A stretch of DNA of 64,000 nt, taken from NCBI GenBank assembly GCA_030620095.1, contig JAUTXW010000108.1, forward strand, positions 310,001 through 374,000. Direction: 5' to 3'. Shown here piece after piece: positions 52,533-64,000 of this stretch. Made by a program: the position numbers and the translations under genes. The DNA is from Kuschelorhynchus macadamiae (taxonomy: Eukaryota; Arthropoda; Insecta; Coleoptera; Curculionidae). Position 1 is the stretch's first letter, and every line of letters begins with the position of its first letter. The notes beneath the pieces are model-generated. The model made no database searches and was not told the DNA's origin. It saw nothing but the letters and a program-made list of their open reading frames with translations.

Positions 52533-52590
52533 CCACATTTACCTATAAATATTCTCGGTTAGGATATGTTACTTTAGTTTATATCATCTG

Positions 52591-52633
52591 CTGATAATGC
52601 TAACTTGGTGAGCGAAACGCGGGTCCAGAACGT
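52591..52633 (+). ncRNA. Hammerhead-like motif, Penelope 3' region
   Basis: CTGATAA (one change from CTGATGA), a 3-bp stem II (GCT with AGC), GAAA at 52614-52617, and a 3-bp stem III (ACG 52617-52619 with CGT 52631-52633). The position about 60 bp after a Penelope ORF supports the assignment. It is degenerate and probably inactive. Confidence 0.5.
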
Positions 52634-52640
52634 AACAAGT

Positions 52641-54492
52641 TGTGGTTAGAACTCTTGTATTTTGATAGTAAAAAACTCAAATGAATGTTAGATTATGTGA
52701 AGAAAATAAACCAGAGAAAACAAGGTTCTGGTTTTGCAGTTTATAATATTTTCAAATTTGTATGATTACTTATTTTCCACTTGGTTAAAAAATGTATGAA
52801 GAAGTTACAAAACCTTCTACAACCACCAATTGCAATTGTATAAAAGCCTACATTTCTACAACACCAATATACATCTACACGTGTTTTAAAAAGCAACAAA
52901 AGGTGATAAGCCATACTAAAAAATAAACGTGCTTAAAAATACTACTACTGACCTGTCCAACAGAGGTCAGTATCGGTCCAAACTCGCATGGTGTCGATTC
53001 GTATGCTGAAATTCGAAAAAAAAACTCGTCAAAACACAACAACTTAAATTTGGAATACAGAAATTTTTGATAATTTTTAAGCACGTTTATTTACATTTTT
53101 TCTTGTATTAAAACATGATTATTAAAGAGATTTTAATGAAAATGATCGATATTGAGTCGGTTGCCTTACGAAATTATTCGAATCTAACTAAACATGCTTA
53201 AAATTTAGATGAACTGGTTAAATACTTTAAATAGTTTTAAAAGTCATTGATTAGCAAAAAGATATACGTGAATATTTGTGTTATGGCAGGACTGTTACGG
53301 ATTTGCATCTTGATAGGTAAAACGAGAGGCTAAGTATCCAGTTTCGGTAAACTAACAACTAATTTTACAAATCATTTAGCTATTCAATTTAATATCATTC
53401 CTAAAGCGACCTGTCATTTTATCGATATCCATTTCTATCGCTTAAACAAAAACCTAAAGTCGGTTTAGCACTACCCCATTTTTGCAAGCCTCATATGCTT
53501 TTCCTAATATAAATCAAATCAATTAGGTTTTTTCTCGTATGAAACTGGTAGGACGTGACTGTGCGCGCCTATATTCCTGATAATTGATATATTTAATATG
53601 TGTTTAATAGTTTTTGCACTACTGTAATGTGCTCTTCAAATTTCTTTCTGCCCAGATTAATCATTCATCCATTAAATTCCCACCATCTGAAAATGTTATC
53701 TTAACCCTATCCTACTTTTATTATTTTTTATTAAGTAACTACACACTAACCTAGCAGGTCTTGTTCTGTCTTTTCCGTTAGATGGCGTTTACGAGTTTCC
53801 ACTGGAATTATAAGAATATGTGGCGCATTCGCCACAACGTCCAGAAATGCTATTGAAGAAAAACACATTGGTTTTATAGAAAATAAAATAAATACAAGTA
53901 CAATACAAAAAATATTGTTGAAAGGTCTCTATAACCAGACGATCACACATTACAAACTTGCTGAGAATTCTGGCTTGGTGTTTTTGAAATATATAGATGT
54001 TAGTATCCTGAACTGGAATTTAAAAAACAATATATAGACATCCCTTCTTATTTAAACCAAAAATGTAAAAATTCGACGGTAGTTCTTTGACGAATTCCAC
54101 CTAGCAATGATACACACCGGTAGGTCACGGAACCTGTCAAATTACACTCATATATCAAATTCTAAGAAGGCACGGTTTATTAAGGGAATCATATATCGAC
54201 CCAGCAGAGAACTGTCCACTCATTCACGTTTTGCCATTCTGTGAATGGTTCCTTTTTACCTGAGCCGAGGTTAGCAGTGTAACAAATTAGTGATTGATAT
54301 GACTGCATTAAAAAGAATGGCAAATCATTGCGAATTGTGTAAAGTGTACCAAAAGGTATGTTGACTTGGCATTTTGGGTACCAGTGGAGAAGTTTTAAAA
54401 ACAATATTTATTTGTCGCCAACATTTACTTTTACAGTTGGTTGCTGCATATATGTCCACACAAGGTTACAGATTTTTTTAGAACGATTTAAA
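52641..54492. other. Unassigned, with one small foldback
   Basis: At 52921-52940 and 53073-53092 a perfect 20-bp inverted repeat (AAATAAACGTGCTTAAAAAT) encloses about 130 bp, a candidate small MITE. Elsewhere there is no recognisable gene; ORFs on both strands at 54189-54404 and 54358-54696 are not convincing. Confidence 0.45.
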
Positions 54493-54494
54493 TT

Positions 54495-54719
54495 GTACAG
54501 GGTGGCCCGTTTATTAAAGGTGGTTCTCGGAAAGTATAAGTTAAACGACAAAAAGCATTTAATAAAACTTGTTTGTAGTAAAACTATCTTTAGTTTCATA
54601 ATATTTTTAGGTTTGTTCCTTTATTATATACAAGCTGGGGGTACAAAGTATTTTTTTAAAATGGAATACCCTATATTTTATTATATTTTTGGATAGCCTT
54701 TTCAAAGACAAATTCAACG

Positions 54720-54720
<1 letters not shown>
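54495..54720 (+). repeat. Single CAGGGTG-type terminus
   Basis: GTA-CAGGGTGGCCCGTTTATT near 54498 with the subterminal phrase AATGGAATACCCTATATTTT about 160 bp later matches the left ends of the mariner-type elements in this window. No right end or transposase follows; (TA)n begins at 54721. Probably a solo end or truncated MITE. Confidence 0.55.

Positions 54721-54772
<52 letters not shown>
54721..54772. repeat. (TA)n microsatellite
   Basis: TA run with a few A insertions, directly after the solo element end. Confidence 0.93.
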
Positions 54773-54777
<5 letters not shown>

Positions 54778-55469
54778 TCATTCGTTTGGAATTTAAACAT
54801 TTGATATCGGCGCCAAACGAGACCGAGTTCCCGTTACACCACCTATTAGTTTTAAGAATTAGCCATTTAAGTGTTATGCTATTAGGATATTGCTTTTTTT
54901 AGGGAACATGTATTCCCATTCTCTATTTCTAAGATCTTGGTAGAATGTTTTTGAACTACAATCGATTTTGATAACCTGTCGGGAACGAATTGATTGTCGT
55001 TCGGACAATTTTTATAATTTAAATTAGAATAAACTAATTGTTGGAAGTTCTTTGCATCATTTCGCAAATATAACTATTATATTTTTATTTTACATTTGTT
55101 GGTAATACCTATCAAATTTAGTCCATAAGTTAACCTTTTATTAAGTTTAACATCTACTACTCTAAATATTAATACGAATACCTAAAGTAACTAATACAGT
55201 TATTGATCGTTCCCCGTAGATGTATTCATTGCGATAAAATTCTCATCATTATCCATAATAATGGATAAAATAATGCGCGGCCTCGTATACCTTGCATCTA
55301 GCTGTTAGCTGTGTGTGTTACGACCGTTCGCAAAAAAAGCCGGCTTTTGGGAGCACAACAAAGGAGTGAGAGTACTGTTTCTTTCTTAAACTGTGCTATT
55401 ACTAACAAGTAGTAGAACTAATTAAACTAAATTTTCCGCCGTTTTAATCGATGCAACTACTATAGGCTG
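54773..55469. other. No recognisable feature
   Basis: Nothing identified. Confidence 0.4.
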
Positions 55470-55690
55470 TTTCCAAACGGTGTAGGACCTTTGAGACGTA
55501 ATTTGTTTCATTAAGATAATTTATTGCTGCGCGAAGTGGTTGCACTTCCAAAACTGTTTATTTCTGTTTCTGATTATCTCTGTAAACCATATTTTTCAAT
55601 GTATCCCACAAAAAAATAGTCCATTGGAGTCAGATCTGGACTCCTCGTTGGCCACAAGATGGTTCCGCCTTTTAATTAAGCTTGGATACT
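55470..55690 (-). pseudogene. Mariner-like transposase C-terminal scrap
   Basis: On the minus strand LWPTRSPDLTPMDYFFVGYI (about 55680-55610) matches the WPxRSPDLTPLDFFLWGxLK block with the third catalytic Asp of DD41D mariners. The following sequence is degraded by frameshifts. Nothing upstream is recognisable. Confidence 0.7.
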
Positions 55691-56275
55691 CCCTTTTTGG
55701 AATATTATTTTGAATAAGTAGTAGAATTTAGTTTCTTAATAAGTTTAATTAAATATCCTATGGAAGTAATCATTGCACAAATTAAAAAAAAACGTAACGT
55801 GTGGGCTTTTTCGCTGCCACTGTGTAAGTACACATATCAATATGTAAAGAAACAAAATAAGGCTAGTTCATCAGTATGGGTGTCAAATGTCATTTAAAAC
55901 AGTTTCGAACCGGTCGGGGATAATAGAGAGAGCGGAAACGCTTTCAATCTGGAACGTCTCGGGTTTAAGCGAAGCTGACAAAATAAATGATAATTTCCAA
56001 CACCCGCGCAGTGTTTATAGAATCACGACACGGTATGGCCGTCCGATCGGGATCGCTCGCATTCCTACGGCTACCTGCGCGCCCACGAACAAAAGACGGC
56101 GTAACAAAAGATGTGTATAAAGTCCCCTTTTTTGTTCCGCGGGGCCAATTCGAAGAGCTGCGTTCCCGAACTCCTTCCTTCGCTATTTTAAATTGTTCAG
56201 TGGCAGTGGGTAAAAATAGTCAACATTTGTGTATTACCAGATGTTTATAATGCATGTCGTTGCCCTGATGTTGTC
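55691..56275. other. Unassigned GC-richer island
   Basis: About 55890-56200 is clearly GC- and CpG-richer than the surroundings, with overlapping ORFs (55887-56120, 55987-56250) that match no family. It may be unique host sequence; coding status is unclear. Confidence 0.35.
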
Positions 56276-56375
56276 TCAGATTTGCTGATGATATCGAGCT
56301 TTTCGCTGAAGACGAAACTGAATGGAAGAAATACTACAAGAATTACAACAAGAGGCAAAAACTGTCGGTTTAGAA
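56276..56375 (+). pseudogene. LINE reverse transcriptase scrap (RTE-like FADD motif)
   Basis: RFADDIELFAEDETE is followed, after a one-base frameshift, by EILQELQQEAKTVGLE. This is the catalytic FADD box and next helix of RTE-type LINE reverse transcriptases. Only about 100 bp is present. Directly after it, at 56376, CAGTGGCGTGCCGAGTTTTT resembles a hAT terminus. Confidence 0.65.
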
Positions 56376-57235
56376 CAGTGGCGTGCCGAGTTTTTAAGCG
56401 GCCTCTCCCCAAGACTTTTCTTGGCGACCCTCTGCATAATTTCTCCAAAAAAATGTCATCAATTGATTAAGAAAAACCATAACATAAAATAAAATAAGAA
56501 CACTAGTAAAAAAAATAAAAAATATAAAAAAGTATATACATTTTGAGATTAATAGGTATAGGTAAACTAATAAACACAAAATAAAAATTAACTAAACATT
56601 AAAATTACTCTGGTTCAAGCAAAACTAAATAATAATAATAAAAAACAAAGAGTATATGAACCGTTTTCTTTGGCGGTAGACTAGATTTTTTTGTTTTTGT
56701 ATCGGCTAGATAAATACTTATCAACTAGTTCATCAGTATTTACTTCTCTAACCCTTTGGTGCTCTATTCAGATAAGGGCTAGAGAACTAAGACGATTTAG
56801 TCACCTAACCTAAGGACATTTTCGATAAATTTCAACTTTGAAAATGATCTTTCCGATTGAGCTGACGTTACAGAAAAGACAAGAAAGAATTGGAATGCAG
56901 AACACAGTTCTGGTATACTACTTAACAATAATTCACAATATAGTTTGCCAATTCAAGAGTTGTATTAAGGTTTTTAATGTTGTTATACAATAATGATTTT
57001 ATCTGAATTAGCTGAGTTGCTAAGTTAAATAATTTCCAGTAATAAACTGAGCTTTTTTCAAGTCATTTAATTTAACCAATATCTGAGGATTTAAAATTAA
57101 AAATGTTGAATAAACTGGTCTATACGCAGTAAATCTTTTATCTAGCTGACTTACTATTACATCTAAATACGCATTAAGTACTGTCACTTCTAAATGTTTC
57201 ATAGGGTTTATATATTACGTTATCTTATTACAGTC
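56376..57235. other. Unassigned, possible solo hAT end
   Basis: Starts with the CAGTGGCGTGCCGAG motif, similar to the left end of the hAT at 30204 (CAGGGGCGTGCGGTG). No partner or transposase was found. The rest is AT-rich. Confidence 0.35.
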
Positions 57236-57975
57236 GAATGCGGTCTTATCGTGAGGGTCCAAAGGTCACCAACATTATGAACCAAATCAGAAAACACAGT
57301 GAATACCAAAATGTTGTGTGATCCTTTTATCGAGCTATTAATTTTCGATGGGCTATTTACAAATATACAGAGAGAAAGAAAATAGTTTTTTTTTATTATA
57401 TTACGCAATATTATTAAGATAGCCACTTAATATTATTTTATATAGTAAATAAGAAAATTCGCTAAATATGTATTTGATTAAAATTTTTTGGTTGGCAAAA
57501 AACAAAAATAGACAAAATGGCAAGCGCCTTAATAAAGTCGGAAGGCGGTTCGAATCAGTGGAACAATCAGGATATGTTATGTTTATACAGTCACTTAACG
57601 AAAGTGAGATTTTTTTATCAATCACCAAAAATAATGAGCTCCGCTTGACCTAAAAATCTAACCATTTATATAGTGTTATTTGTTTAAATGCGGGCCACCC
57701 CTGTGCAAAGAAAACTTTCTTTTTTCGTATTGTTATAACAAAAAAAAATTATTTTGAAAAATATTATACACTTTTGTTAAAAACACAAGATAATTCGTTA
57801 TTACTTTCCTCGTGAGATTTTTTCAGATCCTTACGTTTAAGGGTCCCTAGATGCCGGAAAACATGTTTTCTCAATTCCGTCTGTCTGTAGGTATGTCTGT
57901 CCGTGTCAGTCTGTCTGTTCGCGGCATAGCTAAAGAACTACTTATCCGATTTCTTCAAATTTCAGTCTAAAATTA
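57236..57975 (+). repeat. Dispersed long repeat, copy 2
   Basis: Second copy of the repeat at 46534, starting GAATGCGGTCTTATCGTGAG. It has a GGAAGGCGGTTCGAATCAGT segment absent from copy 1 and lacks the ATGCCGAGGGACT seen there. Its right part is the higher-order-repeat head (TTCCGTCTGTCTGTAGGTAT, TTCGCGGCATAGC). Confidence 0.8.
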
Positions 57976-58000
57976 TAGGCCATGCATGCGAAAAATACAG

Positions 58001-58003
<3 letters not shown>

Positions 58004-58032
<29 letters not shown>
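58004..58032. repeat. (TA)n microsatellite, left of Tc1
   Basis: Short TA run ending at the left terminus of the Tc1 element. Confidence 0.93.
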
Positions 58033-60212
<2,180 letters not shown>

Positions 60213-60303
60213 GTATTCATTTTTTTATAAAATTTTTTATTTCATCCTTTTTAGTTTTAATTATACGAGTTTTATTGTAAAAAGCAGGTTTAACATTCTT
60301 TTC

Positions 60304-60570
60304 ATATCCTTGCTGTGGGATCACTCTGGCAATATCCTGGATATCCCCTGACAATTTCGTCTAAATTGGTCAAACCATTGCGGAGCAATCGCTGTACAAA
60401 TAAAAAAACAACATAATGGCCGCCATTCGGGCGTTTTAAATTTTTTTTTAATATGCTTGCTATGGGAATCCTGGGATATCCTGAATGTATCCCGAAAATT
60501 GCATGCAAATTTATCAAACTTTCGCGGAGTAATCGTAATTGCTTGGCACATCTCAAAATTTTTACCCAAA
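60304..60570. repeat. Two diverged tandem copies of a ~148-bp unit
   Basis: TATCCTTGCTGTGGGATCAC at 60304 and TATGCTTGCTATGGGAATCC at 60452 start copies that share CCTGGATATCC/CCTGGGATATCC, a TTGG/TTATCAAAC phrase and GCGGAGCAATCG/GCGGAGTAATCG. No coding potential was recognised. Confidence 0.7.
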
Positions 60571-60689
60571 ATTTAAAGCAGAATTTTTCGAAAACTAAAA
60601 ATGTTACAGGGATGCGGTTTTCGATGTTTAAAGGCCCTATCCATCTACAATTAGTCAATGCTGCCTCGGTTCATCAAAATTATCATCCG

Positions 60690-62127
60690 CATAATATATA
60701 GGGTGTTATGTAAAATCGTGCAAATTTTACAAAAGTTCGTAAGTCTCGGGTTTCTGCAATTTTTAATTTAGTATAATTTTCGGCATGTTATGTTATTCTA
60801 CGAACCATTATCTCAAAACAATAACGGTTTTTTAATACATTCATTTGTTTCTAATATACGGGGTAAATTTAATAATTTCTGAACTTCCAAAAGAAAATTA
60901 TTTTTAACTAATCTCATATTATTTAAAATTAATAATTTTTACATAATTTTATCTTAGTTAAGATTGCGTTAATCAAAAAACTACAGCTGTATTATACAGG
61001 CTGTTACACAATTTTTGAATCAGTAATAACAAAGTTTTTGCAATTTTTTTAACCTTATCAATATAAGTAACGCTAATCTTCAGAGACAAAAGAAAGAATT
61101 GGCATTGGCGCTGATACAATTTTTATAAACTATAGTCATATTTACCTAAACGATTTTTTTACCTTTTGACAAAAACCTTTAAGTTGCTATACAAAAACGT
61201 TTGTTATATAGATTTTTCTATTTAATTTAACTTTATTACCTGTGTGAGCAAAATTTTATACACATTGATAGAACTATAATTTCAAAACTAAAAATACAAA
61301 ATGGCGGCGTCAATATCCCGGTTAAAAAGGAACCAAATCCGAACTCTTTTGAAATCATGTGGCGAATCCGAATCACGAATTCCTCATTAAAATAATTCGA
61401 GTCCATGATTCAAATGTTAGACGACAAAATTTAGGAGAAATTTATTTAAATTCAGAGAAAGAAGACAGAAAAATTATAAACGTCTATTATACGTTTAATA
61501 ATGCCCTTTTCACCAATTTTTGTCATTATTTTTTGAAAATGTTTATTGTAATATTTTAACCTTTTGTTAACCTAAAGTTAAGTAGATTAAAAATACTATA
61601 GTCGCTTGGCTCTAAAAGGTTAAAAATAAATAAATACATTTTTATAAATCCCTTTAATTTCAGTTATTGACGCTAAGCTCCTTTGCCCCTACTATATTTA
61701 AAGAAAAAACATATACAACACACAGCGCGGTATACAATATAAATAATTACAGGTCTTACGAAAAGCATACAACAAACGGCAAAGTTCAAATTATCGCGAT
61801 CAAGTTTTTGGGCTACGTCCAATCCCCTCGTAATGGCGGCTATTTTTCACAAGAGCTTATTGAAATTCGCCATGCGTTTTCCACGGACGTGAACACAAGA
61901 ACATATTTGTTTAGGTTTGAGAAAAAGGAGGATCAATTTGCACTAAGCGCCGGAACACTAATTTTTTAACAGCATCCCCTTGCGTCTTCGCTGTAAAAGC
62001 AGGTAAAAAATTCACTTGCATCACACCCAATAATATGGGAGAACTCTGAATTTTTCTGTAATATTCTAATAATTTTTAATGGTCGAATTATTAGATTTCT
62101 TAATACACTATCTTATATTTTAAGCTG
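60690..62127. other. Unassigned, with isolated element-end motifs
   Basis: TATAGGGTGTTATGTAAAATC near 60698 and TATACAGGCTGTTACACA near 60995 resemble CAGGGTG-type ends without partners. Copies of AAAAxTACAAAATGGCGG near 61295 recall the higher-order repeat. Otherwise unassigned. Confidence 0.4.
61667..61969 (+). CDS. Uncertain ~100-aa ORF, unknown
   Basis: The frame reads LSSFAPTIFKEKTYTTHSAV, then QSPRNGGYFSQELIEIRHAF and TYLFRFEKKEDQFALSAG. Composition is less repetitive and less AT-biased than the surroundings, and a TTTAATTTCAG acceptor-like sequence precedes it at about 61662. No domain is recognised. The initiation codon at 61667 is not an ATG in a good context (the frame opens with TTG), so if real it would be an internal or terminal exon. 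It could be host, mobile-element or chance. Confidence 0.2.
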   Translation: MTLSSFAPTIFKEKTYTTHSAVYNINNYRSYEKHTTNGKVQIIAIKFLGYVQSPRNGGYFSQELIEIRHAFSTDVNTRTYLFRFEKKEDQFALSAGTLIF

Positions 62128-62129
62128 TA

Positions 62130-62941
62130 CAGGGTCATCATTTATATTTCGCCCATATAATTGGAGTTAAAAACACCCATTTTCACGGTTTACATACAAA
62201 AGCTGTATGTATTTTAGGGAACTTCCTAGAAAAAATTATTTTCAATATACAGGGTGAATCAAAAATTAGTAGCGTACTAAATTTTGTTTTTTTAAATGAA
62301 ATGCCCTGTATATTTTTGATATTTTAGATTCTCCTTAAAATCCCTTTCCATAAATGTGTGATATGTCAATAATCCCTTTCCTAGTTAATAAATGTGTGTC
62401 CTGTAGTGACATTGTTAGATTGTCACTATCAAAGCCCAACACAATGAGATATATAGTACCCAAACAAATTTCCCAAGACAAAGCACAATGAGATATATAG
62501 TAAACAAATTTGAAGATACTAACAGTTTAAATGGAAGAAGAAGAACTGCAAATCCAAAAGAAAACTTTCACTTAAGCGTGAAGCTATTCTTTACAGGTAA
62601 ATTATCGTTGTTAGTTTTCTATATTTAGGACTATATCTGGTACATTTTATTGCAGAGAGCCCTGATAGATCAGTTACTTCATTCATTTGGCAAAACTAAC
62701 CATCGTTATAATTATCATCCACATAAATTAAAATACCCGTTCATGGTCTAACTGAAAAACAAAATTAAAAAAATCAAAATTCGGTATGGTACTAGTTTTT
62801 GATTCACCCTGTTAATTCAAAATAATTTTTTCTAGGAAGTTCCCTGAAGCCCATACAACTCTTGTATTTATTATTTTTTTCTATCTCCAAAATAAAACCT
62901 GAAAATGGGTGGCGAAATATAAATGATGACTCTTAGTCCTG
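62130..62941. mobile_element. Palindromic MITE with nested inner termini
   Basis: The outer ends are CAGGGTCATCATTTATATTT at 62130 and its complement up to 62941, where a 7-bp insertion separates CAGG from GTCATCA; both are flanked by TA. The arms share CCCATTTTCA and AGGGAACTTCCTAGAAAAAA. Inside, a second pair of ends, CAGGGTGAATCAAAAAxTAG, occurs at 62250 and 62811. The central part has a short direct repeat, AATGAGATATATAGTA, twice near 62445 and 62489. No transposase is encoded. Confidence 0.87.
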
Positions 62942-62959
62942 TAGTCCCAATTACTCATA

Positions 62960-64000
<1,041 letters not shown>

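Larger units (their letters stand above)
51743..52640 (+). mobile_element. Penelope-like element 3' fragment with 5' inversion
   Basis: The fragment begins with an inverted repeat: 51743-51818 is the reverse complement, with few mismatches, of 51872-51951. The loop of about 50 bp holds the start of the coding fragment. This means that a piece of the element's own 5' part lies inverted at its left end. Coding sequence follows to 52532 and a 3' region with a hammerhead-like motif to about 52635. Confidence 0.82.

Noticed and set aside
53850..54160. Possible recombinase- or retroelement-like wording (LLKGLYNQTITHYKLAENSG)
   Set aside because: Only weak resemblance in one frame with stops on both sides; no motif I can name.

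Overview
This window is repeat-rich, AT-rich animal DNA, most likely from an insect with a large, transposon-laden genome. The order (beetle or other) is only a guess. The evidence is the mixture of element families: rosa/DD41D-type mariners with insect-style N-terminal domains, Tc1, Tigger and pogo elements with spliced transposase genes, a hAT element, a Crypton-type tyrosine recombinase relic, Jockey/CR1-, R1/LOA- and R4-like LINEs, and Penelope-like elements with hammerhead-like motifs. There are also very long (TA)n arrays. I see no convincing host gene, tRNA, rRNA, CRISPR array or bacterial-style operon.

Layout. 0-6 kb: LINE, Tc1 and mariner relics, a copy of a dispersed higher-order repeat, and a hammerhead-like motif from a Penelope relic. 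6.1-8.4 kb: a structurally complete Tigger element with an open, two-exon transposase. 8.6-10.8 kb: a foldback and a decayed mariner that received a 5'-truncated LINE. 14-25.4 kb: Crypton, mariner and four LINE relics. 26.2-28.5 kb: a mariner with 435-bp inverted repeats. 29-35 kb: repeat array, then a hAT element with a perfect 8-bp target duplication, itself interrupted by a nearly intact pogo element. 36.6-38 kb: Penelope-like element. 39.6-41.4 kb: tandem repeats. 42.5-45.5 kb: a mariner inside nested inverted repeats. 46.5-50.4 kb: dispersed repeats. 50.7-52.6 kb: LINE and Penelope fragments. 55-59.2 kb: small relics and an internally deleted Tc1. 59.2-60.2 kb: about 1 kb of (TA)n. 62.1-64 kb: a palindromic MITE and the left end of another CAGGGTG-type element.

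The elements relate mainly by nesting. LINE sits in mariner, pogo in hAT, and several elements abut or split (TA)n arrays. The most unusual pattern is that four separate elements have inverted repeats built of two or three concentric modules. Each module begins TA-C(A/C)GGGT, so one terminal repeat lies exactly inside another at a palindrome centre. The most intact coding capacity belongs to the Tigger (6065-8394) and the pogo (31411-34314), which suggests that these are the youngest DNA transposons here.
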